64,000 nt of DNA from Culturomica massiliensis (GCF_900091655.1 NZ_LT594621.1:372001-436000); one strand, 5' to 3'. Positions 34,484 to 43,192 are shown, numbered from the stretch's first letter. Notes: generated from the letters alone by a model not told the origin. Made by a program: numbers and translations.

Positions 34484-36586
34484 ATGAAAACAGTTATTAT
34501 AGCAGAAAAACCGAGCGTAGCGAGGGTAATTGCAAGTGTTGTCGGTGCTAAAGAAAATCATTTCATGGACGGTTTTCTCGCCGGCAATGAATATGTGGTA
34601 ACCTGGGCTTACGGTCATTTGGTCGCGTTGGCACAACCTTTGGATTACGGTTTTAAGAGTTATGAACGTGCAAGCCTGCCAATGTTACCGGAAATGTTTA
34701 AATTAATTCCGCGCCAAATTAAATCCGATAAAGGATTTATAGACGATGTACGTGCAGTTAATCAATTAGAGGTTATCAGGCGATTATTTGAGGCTGCGGA
34801 TAAGATTATCGTTGCCACAGATGCAGGAAGAGAAGGAGAATTGATATTTCGGTACATTTATCAATATTTGGAATGTAAAAAACCTTTCTTTCGCCTATGG
34901 GTATCTTCTTTGACAGATACAGCTATTCGAAAGGCTTTGAAAGAACTTAAGCCAGGAAACCAGTATGATAATTTATATTATGCTGCCCGCGCACGGTCAG
35001 AATCGGATTGGCTAATCGGGATGAATGCAAGCCAAGCTCTTACTTTAGCAGCAGGAGAAGGTGTATTTTCATTAGGACGCGTACAAACCCCTACGTTAAA
35101 AATGATTGTGGAACGGTATAATGAAAATAAAAATTTTATCCCGGTTAAGTATTGGCAATTGCAATTAACCGCAGAAAAATTCGGAGTTTCGTTTAAGGCA
35201 CTTTCCAAAATAAAATATCCTTGTAAAGCAGATGCGGAAAGCGTATTACAAATATTACGATCCGATAGTCGGGCGGAGGTTATTCATGCAACGGTTAATC
35301 AGGTTACGGTACAACCTCCATTGTTTTATGATTTGACAACCTTACAGAAGGATGCCAATAAATTATTCGGTTTCCCGGCAGATAAAACCTTATTTGTGGC
35401 ACAATTATTATATGAAAAACAGTTGATCAGTTACCCCCGTACAGGTAGCCGGTACTTGCCCGATGATGTGTTTGCCGAACTTCCGGGGATCATCCAGAAT
35501 TTAGAACAATACCCTGTTTTTAGTAATTATTGTATTTCGCTTAAAAATAAGGTTCTTAACAGCAGGTCGGTAAATAATTCGAAAGTAACCGATCATCATG
35601 CATTAATTCCGACGATTACACATTTGCCGAACTTTTTGGCAGAAGATGAAGAACGAATTTTCAATTTAATTGCAGGACGGATGTTAGAAGCTGTTTCGGA
35701 GGCGTGTATTAAGGATGAAATTGTAATCGAATTACGTAGCCACGACGTCGAATTTTCCGCTAAGGGCTCTACAATAAAAAAATCCGGTTGGAAAGAGGTA
35801 TTTCGTTGTTTTGAAACAAAAGTAACCGAAGAAGATAATTCAATATTACCTATTTGTAAAGAAGGTGAATTATTACCTGTTTTGGAGGTAAGCCATATTG
35901 AAAAGCAAACCCAGCCTAAACCCATATTGACCGATGCAAGTTTACTTTCTCTCATGGAGCATGCAGGAACTGATTTAGAAGATGAAGAAGAACGGGATGT
36001 CATAAAAGGAACGGGAATAGGAACACCTGCCACTCGTGCCGGAATAATAGAGGTTTTGATTCACAGGCAATATGTCCGACGTGATAAAAAGAACATTGTA
36101 CCAACCGAGAAAGGGCAAACTACTTATGAAATTGTGAAAGATATGCGTATTTCTGATGTTGGTTTGACGGCTGGTTGGGAAGCTGCTTTGAATAATATTG
36201 AAAATGGAGTGTTACAACCTAATACTTTTCGTCAGGAAGTGGAAATATATACCGTACAGGTTACAACGGAATTATTGAATGTTACTGTAAATCTGCCGGA
36301 AAATAAGTCTTGTGTCTGCCCTAAATGTAACAGTAAAATGTTGTTTTTTCTTAAATGCGTTAAATGTGCTAACGTAGAATGTGATTTTATAGTATTCAGG
36401 AATAAATGTGATAAGCAGCTTTCGGACGAACAGATCATAATGTTAATAAAGGAAGGGAAGACGGGCGTTATTAAGGGATTTAAGAAGCGCGACGGTTCAT
36501 TAATGGATGCTAAATTGAAATTGGATGAAAATTATAAGACCGTTTTCGAGTTCCCAATGAAAAAATCTAATCCGAAAAAGAGATAA
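34484..36586 (+). CDS. topB: DNA topoisomerase III (type IA)
   Basis: A 700-residue protein. The TOPRIM part has IIAEKPSVARVIA (5-17) and ATDAGREGELIFRY (111-124). SLGRVQTPTL (196-205) and the catalytic tyrosine in ISYPRTGSRYL (Tyr317) follow. THHALIP-type residues appear as VTDHHALIPT. A Cys-rich C-terminal finger (CVCPKC...CVKCANVEC) is present. In CTnDOT the excision protein Exc is a type IA topoisomerase of this kind. It may relax or decatenate the excised circle. The small-RNA candidate lies directly downstream. Confidence 0.93.
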   Translation: MKTVIIAEKPSVARVIASVVGAKENHFMDGFLAGNEYVVTWAYGHLVALAQPLDYGFKSYERASLPMLPEMFKLIPRQIKSDKGFIDDVRAVNQLEVIRRLFEAADKIIVATDAGREGELIFRYIYQYLECKKPFFRLWVSSLTDTAIRKALKELKPGNQYDNLYYAARARSESDWLIGMNASQALTLAAGEGVFSLGRVQTPTLKMIVERYNENKNFIPVKYWQLQLTAEKFGVSFKALSKIKYPCKADAESVLQILRSDSRAEVIHATVNQVTVQPPLFYDLTTLQKDANKLFGFPADKTLFVAQLLYEKQLISYPRTGSRYLPDDVFAELPGIIQNLEQYPVFSNYCISLKNKVLNSRSVNNSKVTDHHALIPTITHLPNFLAEDEERIFNLIAGRMLEAVSEACIKDEIVIELRSHDVEFSAKGSTIKKSGWKEVFRCFETKVTEEDNSILPICKEGELLPVLEVSHIEKQTQPKPILTDASLLSLMEHAGTDLEDEEERDVIKGTGIGTPATRAGIIEVLIHRQYVRRDKKNIVPTEKGQTTYEIVKDMRISDVGLTAGWEAALNNIENGVLQPNTFRQEVEIYTVQVTTELLNVTVNLPENKSCVCPKCNSKMLFFLKCVKCANVECDFIVFRNKCDKQLSDEQIIMLIKEGKTGVIKGFKKRDGSLMDAKLKLDENYKTVFEFPMKKSNPKKR

Positions 36587-36592
36587 TTTATT

Positions 36593-36600
36593 TATCTTTG
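36593..36600 (+). promoter_or_regulatory. -7 box of the candidate small RNA
   Basis: TATCTTTG fits TAnnTTTG and begins 7 bases after the topB stop codon. A start of transcription near 36607 would follow. No clear -33 TTTG is seen, so the promoter rests on the -7 box only. Confidence 0.45.
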
Positions 36601-36606
36601 TACTTG

Positions 36607-36682
36607 AAATCATGCAACAGTTAAACTGTTTTCAGGATTTTAAGTGGTGCGCCCGGGGGTAGGATACCGGGCGCTTTTTTAT
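36607..36682 (+). ncRNA. Candidate antisense small RNA, RteR-like in position
   Basis: About 75 bases between a -7 box and a strong terminator. The body holds the palindrome AACAGTT-A-AACTGTT (36616-36630) and AGGATTTTAAGTGGT (36634-36648). The terminator stem is GCGCCCGG (36649-36656) / CCGGGCGC (36667-36674) with a loop containing GGGTAGGAT, followed by six T. AGGATTTTAAGTGG is the exact complement of the leader motif of the fimbrillin and DUF3876 genes and a close complement in the topB, traE, coupling-protein and parB-like leaders. The GTTAAACTGTT block and the loop are also complementary to parts of the traE leader. In CTnDOT the transfer-repressing small RNA RteR lies, as I recall, next to the topoisomerase gene exc. 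An alternative is that this is only a terminator plus a decayed leader copy. Confidence 0.5.
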
Positions 36683-36813
36683 AATGCAATTCTTTTTAAC
36701 TTCATTATCTATAAGTTTGAATCATTCTTTCTATTGTGATGACCGGAAATGATTGAAATCTACAATTGTTTCGTCAGTAGCACTCAAACCCCAGTCCAGA
36801 TACTAAAATTAGT

Positions 36814-37731
36814 TTAATCTTTCTTGCCTTCGTTCAAAATGCCAATTAGTTCTTGTAGCTTATGTGGACTATAATAAGATAAGAAATCTTTTCCATATTC
36901 AGAATCAAGAAATCCATCCATAAGATTAGACCTATCAACACCATAATCATTATTAGCTATTTCATGAATTTTCCCCATCAGCAAAATGCCATAACTAACC
37001 AAAGGCTCAAAATCTTCATCATTACAATCAATAATTAAATTGCTAATACTAAGTCCATGTACATAATGGGATAAAAAAGAAATCATATCAGTCATTGATT
37101 TTTTTGTATCAATGAATTGATACATAGTATTCCAGTTTATTTTCTTTTTCGGTTGTTTAATATCCGCATATCTCCAATTACAGTCTTTTATGAAAATATC
37201 TATTGTATCTTTATTTTTAGTATATATTGGTAAGTTAAAAATTGTATGAACACAATAATGTTTAATTTTTTCTGTATCTATTATTGCGTTTTCAACCTGT
37301 GTCTGAAGTGCATTGAATTCTTCATTTGTAATAGAGCCATTATTCTTTAATTCACGATTTTCCAATTCTTTTAATCTATTTACACATCCATCAAGGATAA
37401 ACAGATAATGTCTTAACAATCTTTCATCTTTACTATTATCATGATATATGAGTAGAAATGAAGCTATCGTATCTGCAATTATTCTGATTATCGAAGCTGC
37501 TGTGTTATAGTCTTTGCTATTTTCAACAACTGTCATGAATGAGTGAAAACATCGCATGATTTTCATTAAGATTCCAATTTGATAACCAGGAATATCATTA
37601 ATAGCTCTTGATTGAAACTTCTCATTCAATTTCAATACCTCATAACTAATCATACAATACATTGCTTTATATGAATCAAAATATGAATCGTTAAAGGCAT
37701 TTAATTCGGGAATATGTATTCTCATGTTCAA
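36814..37731 (-). CDS. Cargo protein of unknown function
   Basis: A 305-residue, AT-rich, mainly helical soluble protein (MNMRIHIPELNAFNDSYFDSYKAMYCM...). It has no catalytic motif I recognise. The segment IIRIIADTIASFLLIYHD and later SFLSHYVHGLSISNL resemble the all-helical DUF5677/HEPN-like style of proteins, but this is weak. It lies downstream of two excisionase-type genes on the same strand in the regulatory end of the ICE, a usual place for cargo, so a defence or exclusion role is possible. Confidence 0.55.
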   Translation of the reverse strand: MNMRIHIPELNAFNDSYFDSYKAMYCMISYEVLKLNEKFQSRAINDIPGYQIGILMKIMRCFHSFMTVVENSKDYNTAASIIRIIADTIASFLLIYHDNSKDERLLRHYLFILDGCVNRLKELENRELKNNGSITNEEFNALQTQVENAIIDTEKIKHYCVHTIFNLPIYTKNKDTIDIFIKDCNWRYADIKQPKKKINWNTMYQFIDTKKSMTDMISFLSHYVHGLSISNLIIDCNDEDFEPLVSYGILLMGKIHEIANNDYGVDRSNLMDGFLDSEYGKDFLSYYSPHKLQELIGILNEGKKD

Positions 37732-37820
37732 CTTGTTTTTAATTTTCCATATTAGTAATATAATGTATATTTATCATTTCAAAATACTAAAAATTATTTT
37801 GATGCCAAAATAATATATAA

Positions 37821-38123
37821 TTATTTAGCCTCTGCATCTTTTTCTTTTAAACGATTTTCCATAAACTCTTTTACATCAACTACTCGATAATAATTTTTTC
37901 CTCGAACGTTGAAGTATTTTAAAATCTTTTCTTTTCGGTAACGCTGTAATGTTCGTCGATTAACATGCAGAAGTAAGCACATGTCCTGGTTGTCTAAAAC
38001 TTTTATCTCTTCAACGGCTATTTGAAGGGCTAATCTTTTTATTTTTTCATCCGTTTGATCTAAACGATCAAATAAACGGTGCATCCATTGCTCTAATGTT
38101 GCTTTGTCTAATTCTTCGATCAT
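37821..38123 (-). CDS. Excisionase-type helix-turn-helix protein 2
   Basis: A 100-residue protein. The C-terminal half (LDNQDMCLLLHVNRRTLQRYRKEKILKYFNVRGKNYYRVVDVKEFM) is a MerR/excisionase-like winged helix. The N-terminal part is a short helical region. Its start overlaps the preceding helix-turn-helix gene by 4 bases (ATGA), so the two are translated together. The pair resembles Xis2c/Xis2d of CTnDOT in size, fold and tandem arrangement. Confidence 0.8.
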   Translation of the reverse strand: MIEELDKATLEQWMHRLFDRLDQTDEKIKRLALQIAVEEIKVLDNQDMCLLLHVNRRTLQRYRKEKILKYFNVRGKNYYRVVDVKEFMENRLKEKDAEAK

Positions 38124-38461
38124 ATGGATAAATGATTATGTTGAGCAATTTCATTTACCGTTTCATATTTACCTTCTGCTATGTATTTATTTACATCTTC
38201 AATGTTATAGCGGATTCTCCCACCAATACGGGTATAAGCAATTTCTCCCCGGGTTCTTATTCGATTTAATGTTCTTAAACTGACATGTAAAAGTTTGCAT
38301 ACATCTTTGTTGTCTAATGCAATTCCTTTTTCTGTTTTTTCTCTCGGTTTTTCTGATTCGTTTAATTGTATTGTACCCTGTGATTTGACGAATAGAAAAA
38401 TAGTTTCTAATTTTTCTACAAGATTCCGATACACCTGTGAATCTAATGTAACAACTTCCAT
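38120..38461 (-). CDS. Excisionase-type helix-turn-helix protein 1
   Basis: A 113-residue protein with LDNKDVCKLLHVSLRTLNRIRTRGEIAYTRIGGRIRYNIEDVNKYI (about residues 50-95), a classical HTH_17/excisionase domain. It lies 85 bases after the RteC-like gene on the same strand and is probably under its control, as Xis2c/Xis2d are under RteC in CTnDOT. Confidence 0.82.
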   Translation of the reverse strand: MEVVTLDSQVYRNLVEKLETIFLFVKSQGTIQLNESEKPREKTEKGIALDNKDVCKLLHVSLRTLNRIRTRGEIAYTRIGGRIRYNIEDVNKYIAEGKYETVNEIAQHNHLSI

Positions 38462-38545
38462 AATTATTTAGTTTTAATTTTGTTGCTACAAAAGTGCAGG
38501 TTGAAAAAATGGAAAGTATTTAACTTAATATTAGGTTAATAGTAA

Positions 38546-39106
38546 TTATTTGTCCTTTTCTAACATTGCCTTGTTTAAGTTGTCCGTTAAACGACGTAAA
38601 AAAGTTGTTCTTTCTCCGACTCTGCTTCTTATTTGGATGTATAACAATGAAATGTTATTGAGATTTATGTTGAAAGCCTTTTCAAATAGTTCTGCGAGTT
38701 GTTTAATCGTAACTTCTCCATTATTGATACATTTACTGTGGAAAAGTGCATATATTATTTCGACGGCATTACATAAGTCAGCCGTCCAGCGTAGGGGCTT
38801 TTTTATTTTTAATGTTTTTGTTTCAATTGGTACTGATAATTTCAAACATTCTAAAGCAACATTAATAATTGAAAGGGTTTTATTCAATATAATATTATTC
38901 GTAGTATCTTTTTTTAAAATAGCTTCTAATTCAATTCTTGTGTAATGTAGTAAGAAATAGGAGGTTGCCAAATCAGATGAGTTATTTACAAAAACCTGTA
39001 GTTTATTTACGAATTGTACATAGGCTTTTTCTAACGTCTTAGTTTCGATTTTTTGGGGTGTGCTAAGTAGAATCAATAGATCAGTCTTTAATAATGAATT
39101 TCTCAT
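38546..39106 (-). CDS. rteC: RteC-like regulator
   Basis: A 186-residue protein. Residues ~105-180 (PLRWTADLCNAVEIIYALFHSKCINNGEVTIKQLAELFEKAFNINLNNISLLYIQIRSRVGERTTFLRRLTDNL) match the C-terminal winged-helix region of RteC, the activator of the excision operon in CTnDOT. The N-terminal half is shorter and more diverged than in CTnDOT RteC (about 217 residues). Neither RteA nor RteB is seen in the window. Confidence 0.75.
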   Translation of the reverse strand: MRNSLLKTDLLILLSTPQKIETKTLEKAYVQFVNKLQVFVNNSSDLATSYFLLHYTRIELEAILKKDTTNNIILNKTLSIINVALECLKLSVPIETKTLKIKKPLRWTADLCNAVEIIYALFHSKCINNGEVTIKQLAELFEKAFNINLNNISLLYIQIRSRVGERTTFLRRLTDNLNKAMLEKDK

Positions 39107-39121
39107 AATAATAATAAAATA

Positions 39122-39148
39122 GGGTATACCCCATAATAGGATATACCC
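39122..39148 (-). promoter_or_regulatory. Operator-like repeats before the rteC-like gene
   Basis: The palindrome GGGTATACCC (39122-39131) and a near copy GGATATACCC (39139-39148), spaced 17 bases start to start, lie 15-42 bases upstream of the start codon. They could be binding sites for an activator or repressor of rteC. Confidence 0.45.
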
Positions 39149-39179
39149 AAGCTTAACAAAAAATGAATTACACGCATAT

Positions 39180-39210
39180 TTTACAAAATTATGTTATATA
39201 ATTTTGTAAA
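39180..39210. repeat. 12-base inverted repeat upstream of the rteC-like gene
   Basis: TTTACAAAATTA (39180-39191) and TAATTTTGTAAA (39199-39210) form a perfect inverted repeat with a 7-base spacer, about 75-105 bases upstream of the start. It could be a regulator site or a terminator of a decayed upstream gene. Confidence 0.45.
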
Positions 39211-39460
39211 CCATTTTTTTTACGTATAATTTGCATTGTATTGTCTTATTTGGTATTTTGTCACTGTTAAATCAGAGTTCTTAGAAAATGTCGGGAATGT
39301 AAGTCTTAATAGGTCATTTTCAGACAAGTATTGATAATAATATTTTAAACAGATAGACAAGAAACGACAATAAGTCGTCCACTATTTGTCCACCTGTTAA
39401 TTTTAAAATATTTCCAAAAGACAATCGGGATAGTAATCAGTTGATTATGAATAAATTCTA

Positions 39461-39625
39461 TGTCCCCAGCTGGATCACTAAGTGTCCCCAGGCGGATCAC
39501 AAAAACAAGCAAAAAAACAAAGCAAACTCCTGAAATTCAACGAATTTCGGGAGTTTCTATTTTCAGATAAAACCTCAAAAAATAGCTGATTCCGGCGATA
39601 GTGTCGGATCAAGTGGAAAAGATAG
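39461..39625. repeat. Dispersed repeat, copy 1
   Basis: It begins with two tandem motifs, TGTCCCCAGCTGGATCAC (39461-39478) and TGTCCCCAGGCGGATCAC (from 39483). A hairpin (AACTCC-GAAATTC paired with GAATTTC-GGAGTTT) and CCGGCGATAGTGTCGGATC follow. The part 39494-39625 is nearly identical to 48082-48213. Shorter relatives lie near 43060-43190 and 57452-57560. The doubled TGTCCCC start resembles a multi-repeat IS end (IS21-like), but no transposase is attached. Confidence 0.6.
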
Positions 39626-39696
39626 GATGATAGGATAGTGTTTCAAAAAGTGTGTATGCATACTCTTTTTATTCATTTCTGCAAAATTATTTATTT

Positions 39697-39936
39697 TTAA
39701 TAAAATAGTTTTGATTCTAAAAAATTATAAATGGGGTATTTATAAATATCCGCATTCTGAGCCACTGTGCCCATCAGCAGAATAACGGCCTGTGGATTAG
39801 GCATGGCTCCCCTCATATTAATCACCCTCTTATAATCTCTGTTGAGTCTTTCAATCCAGTTTGTTGTGTAAATCATACCCCTTATTTCCCTTTCATATTT
39901 AAAGTATGTAAAGTAGAACCTGTACCTTTCATGTAT
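39697..39936 (-). pseudogene. IS256-family transposase, C-terminal remnant
   Basis: Read on the minus strand, the segment gives HERYRFYFTYFKYEREIRG, then MIYTTNWIERLNRDYKRVI and MRGAMPNPQAVILLMG and ends at a stop near 39697. TTNWIERLNR with the catalytic Glu is the C-terminal signature of IS256/mutator transposases. Only ~80 residues remain. It abuts the truncated integrase gene, so the IS probably disrupted it. Confidence 0.8.
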
Positions 39937-39947
39937 ATATCTTTTTA

Positions 39948-40445
39948 ATGGTGGATAACTTTTTTGTCAACGATATTAAAACTGCTTTTATTGCCGATAA
40001 AGGATATATGACTGTTGTGGAAGTCAGGGATAAATATGTAAATCTGACTAAGACCGCCGAAGAAAAGGAAAAAGACCGGAAGAAGTTAGAGCAGCAGGAA
40101 GCCGAACGTCTTGAAAAAGAACGTCAGGAGAGGGAAGAGCAGGAGCGCAGGGAAAGGGGTATTTCTCTGATAGACTATTTTAATAATTACATTGAATCCC
40201 GCCGTGATGAAGTAGCAGCCGGACAACTCACGGGTAAAACTTTTTCCCGTTATGAGAGTGCCCGCGACCGTCTGATAACTTATATGGAAGAAAAATATAA
40301 AGTGTCAGATATGCCCTTAAAGCATATTGACTTGTTTTTCATTAAGAACTTTGAAATTCATGTAGAAAATCTGTTTAATTGTAATGAACAAATGAGATTA
40401 AATAAACTGATGAAAAAAATGCAGATTTGGATTATAAAACTTTGA
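39948..40445 (+). pseudogene. Tyrosine recombinase fragment (arm and SAM-like domains only)
   Basis: 165 codons remain. DRKKLEQQEAERLEKERQ is followed by ISLIDYFNNYIESRRDEVAAGQLTGKTFSRYESARDRLITYMEEKYK and MPLKHIDLFFIKNFEIHVE, which is the core-binding SAM-like domain of Bacteroidota integrases. The catalytic domain with the R-H-R-Y residues is missing and the N-terminus is replaced by IS256 sequence. It therefore cannot act as an integrase. Confidence 0.75.
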
Positions 40446-40549
40446 AAAACAGAATTTTATTAAAAGGTATCAATGCCATATTAGATGAAATCCGAAACAG
40501 CATGAAAAATAATCCAATATCAGAAGTAATTCAAAAAACATCGTATTAA
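40442..40549 (+). pseudogene. Decayed copy of the 82-residue mobilisation-linked gene
   Basis: The translation NRILLKGINAILDEIRNSMKNNP aligns with EIILEGINAMLEEIWDNMKKNP of the intact gene at 44210. DNA similarity covers roughly 80 bases and then stops. It shows that this zone once held two copies of the gene. Confidence 0.6.
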
Positions 40550-40652
40550 TGAATACTTGATAAAGATAGAATTAATAGTGATATTTGTGGATATTTATTT
40601 ATAATTGTTCTTTATATAGGGAGTCTGTTCTATTTCGATAAAATGTTATAAG

Positions 40653-42959
40653 ATGAGAGAAGAATATAAAAATCTGATAAAAGCATTATCTGTTGATGCA
40701 TTTAGAAATGTTATAAAAGAGTATTTAAAAAACTACTATACCACAAGTGATGTTTTCATATGTGATGGAACTAATGATGGAGGAAATGATATAGAGATTA
40801 AAATTCGGGGAGAATATTTGAAGACAAATATTCAAATAACTGTTCAGAAATTAAATATTAATCTCAAGATCGAGGAAGATGTAAAAAAGGCAAAATATAA
40901 TCATGAAAATCTAGGATATAGATCAGAATTACTTTTTTTCTGCTCTCAGATTATTTCTAAGCGAGGACGTGACGAATTAGAAAGAGAGGCGAGTTTAAAT
41001 CATAATATTACATTGAAAATATTTGATGCGAATCAATTAGCAGAGTTAGTGGATACATACCCAATAATTGGGCAACTTATTAACCAGTATAGTTGTATAC
41101 CGATAAGGGATAATGTGAAATTAAATCAAAAAGAAAGAAATTTATTTGAACTTTTTGTAAAGGGAGAAAAAGCTTCTGATATAAAGAAGAATTTTACAAA
41201 GTCAATTATACTATCCTACCTTTATGAACATTCAAATGTAACTTTAAAACAGATCAAGACAGATTTAAATACTGATTTTTCTAGTAGTATTTCTGAGAAT
41301 TTTTTAGTTCTCTTACTGGAAGATTTGGTTGAATCTGAATTGGTCGTGTGTATAAAAGACAAACCACGTGTATATAATATAACAGAGTTAGGAGAGTTAA
41401 AATTTAGAGAAGCAGAACTAAATTCTAATAGACAAAAGAATGCTTTTATTTTTGAAATTGAAAAATATTTGTCAGAACAAAATCTTGTTGGTTTTATGCA
41501 ATCTGTTATTGATGATATTTTGGAATTGTATTCGTCAAGCTATCAGATGACCAATGAAGATATACAAGAGCGTGAACCTCAGAGAAGACGTTTATCTAAA
41601 ATATATAAAAGTTTAAAACAACGGATAGAAGCTAATATTGGGGAATCCCAAAAGACTGAAAAAATAATTTTGGATTTATTATCTATTTGCCAGAAAAATG
41701 ATTTCTTAAACAATATAAATATGTCTATGTTGTTTATGGAATTATATAAATCCAATATGTTGGATGAGTATATGAAACAAAGTCCTTTGATAATCTATTT
41801 AGATACACAATTGTTATTACAGATTATATGTCTTGCTTGCGAAAAAGAAAGTAATGAGGAAGATTTGTTATATAAATCTGTTCAATCACTCACTGAAGCA
41901 ATTCATAATTCTAATTTTAAAATAGAGTTAAGGACTTCTACTGATTATGTAGAGGAAGCTTTTTATCATATAGCAGAAGGTATAAAACTTGATCGCTTCT
42001 TAAGCCTTTCTTTTATTAAAGAGATTGGAGCATCTAAAAATGTGATATTCAATTATTACTTATTTTTAAGAGAAAATGATTTTATTGATAACACCCAATC
42101 TTTTAGTGAATTTATCGAAGAAAATTTAGGCATTTGCGTAGATACTCTAGATGAAGAAGTATTAAATGAAAATATTATTCAACTATGTGATCTTTTTGAA
42201 GGTTTGGGAATTCATTGTCAACATCCTCCAAGATTTGAAGATTTTGAGAAATACAAAGTAGAATATGAAAATGTGCTTAGTTACTCAAGGTCAATGAAAA
42301 CTTATCGGGCAAGAATATATGATTTACGAATGTTTTTGACATTATCAACAGAACTGCATTATATTGAAGGAGTTGATGAAATAATAACACCTATTTTTGT
42401 GACTTGGGATTCTTCATTTTATGCAATGTGTAAGACATTTTTTTCTAAATATAAAGAATTGAATCGTTGGAAATTATATGCACCAACTGTTTTAGCTAAT
42501 AAAATTGATATTATGAATTTGAATATTAATTCTAACGCTTTAACATATAATATTATAACACTCTCTGAAACTAATTTTGTTTTATCCAATGATTCGATTA
42601 GTTTTTATGATATGTTGAATTCTATGTTTCCTGACAATAATTCTAATTTGAATTTGGCAAAAGAAATAGCACTTTTGAGAAAGGGTGAGCGTGAACAGAC
42701 AAAAAAAGAAGATTTCGGGAGAGAAACGGATAATTTACCTATTGATACAGTTTTAATGAAACTTATAAAATTTTATCAATCTCGCGAATCGAGTTATGAC
42801 TTTAGTGATTTAGTAAGCATTTTCCAATTGGATGATAGAATCTCAGAAATTGTCACTATTATAAAAAGTGCTATAGATGATTATCAACAAGGTCGAGAGA
42901 TAGATAATATATATTCAAAATTTGACAATTTGATAGAACGAGTAAAAAATGAATCTTAA
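40653..42959 (+). CDS. Restriction-like nuclease plus PIN-domain protein, candidate defence gene
   Basis: A 768-residue, AT-rich protein without signal peptide. The N-terminus (residues 30-110) has TSDVFICDGTNDGGNDIEIK and TNIQITVQK, then ELLFFCSQ, a layout like a Mrr/PD-(D/E)XK-type fold with Asp46 and a Gln/Lys strand; the active-site pattern is imperfect. A winged-helix-like region follows (about 160-255). The second half contains PLIIYLDTQLLL (Asp384), DYVEEAF (Glu434/435), YDLRMFLTLS (Asp557) and FVTWDSSFY (Asp586), an ordered acidic set as in PIN nucleases. A two-nuclease protein in a mobile-element zone suggests antiphage or antiplasmid activity; this is inference. Confidence 0.6.
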   Translation: MREEYKNLIKALSVDAFRNVIKEYLKNYYTTSDVFICDGTNDGGNDIEIKIRGEYLKTNIQITVQKLNINLKIEEDVKKAKYNHENLGYRSELLFFCSQIISKRGRDELEREASLNHNITLKIFDANQLAELVDTYPIIGQLINQYSCIPIRDNVKLNQKERNLFELFVKGEKASDIKKNFTKSIILSYLYEHSNVTLKQIKTDLNTDFSSSISENFLVLLLEDLVESELVVCIKDKPRVYNITELGELKFREAELNSNRQKNAFIFEIEKYLSEQNLVGFMQSVIDDILELYSSSYQMTNEDIQEREPQRRRLSKIYKSLKQRIEANIGESQKTEKIILDLLSICQKNDFLNNINMSMLFMELYKSNMLDEYMKQSPLIIYLDTQLLLQIICLACEKESNEEDLLYKSVQSLTEAIHNSNFKIELRTSTDYVEEAFYHIAEGIKLDRFLSLSFIKEIGASKNVIFNYYLFLRENDFIDNTQSFSEFIEENLGICVDTLDEEVLNENIIQLCDLFEGLGIHCQHPPRFEDFEKYKVEYENVLSYSRSMKTYRARIYDLRMFLTLSTELHYIEGVDEIITPIFVTWDSSFYAMCKTFFSKYKELNRWKLYAPTVLANKIDIMNLNINSNALTYNIITLSETNFVLSNDSISFYDMLNSMFPDNNSNLNLAKEIALLRKGEREQTKKEDFGRETDNLPIDTVLMKLIKFYQSRESSYDFSDLVSIFQLDDRISEIVTIIKSAIDDYQQGREIDNIYSKFDNLIERVKNES

Positions 42960-43061
42960 GTTTATGTTTATATTGTTTATTTATCTATCTTTACTAATGT
43001 AAACGGCAGCAACCAACAGAAATCTATCTGCAGCGAAATAGGTGGAGTTTGTAAACATTTT

Positions 43062-43192
43062 TTTTGTAATTTATTGAAAATGTAAGATATACAGTGGGGT
43101 GTAAAATCCCAGCTGGATCACTTAGAGGTAAGACAAAACCTCGTCAAACTAAGCCAAAGCTTTCTAAATTAACGTTTTAGAAAGCTTTTTTC
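43062..43192. repeat. Dispersed repeat, diverged copy 2
   Basis: TTTGTAATTTATTGAA, then GGGGT...ATCCCAGCTGGATCAC, then a terminator-like hairpin AAAGCTTTCTAAA (43156-43168) / TTTAGAAAGCTTT (43176-43188) with T-run. The same order occurs at 57452-57560. The CAGCTGGATCAC core is shared with copies 1 and 3. Confidence 0.5.
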
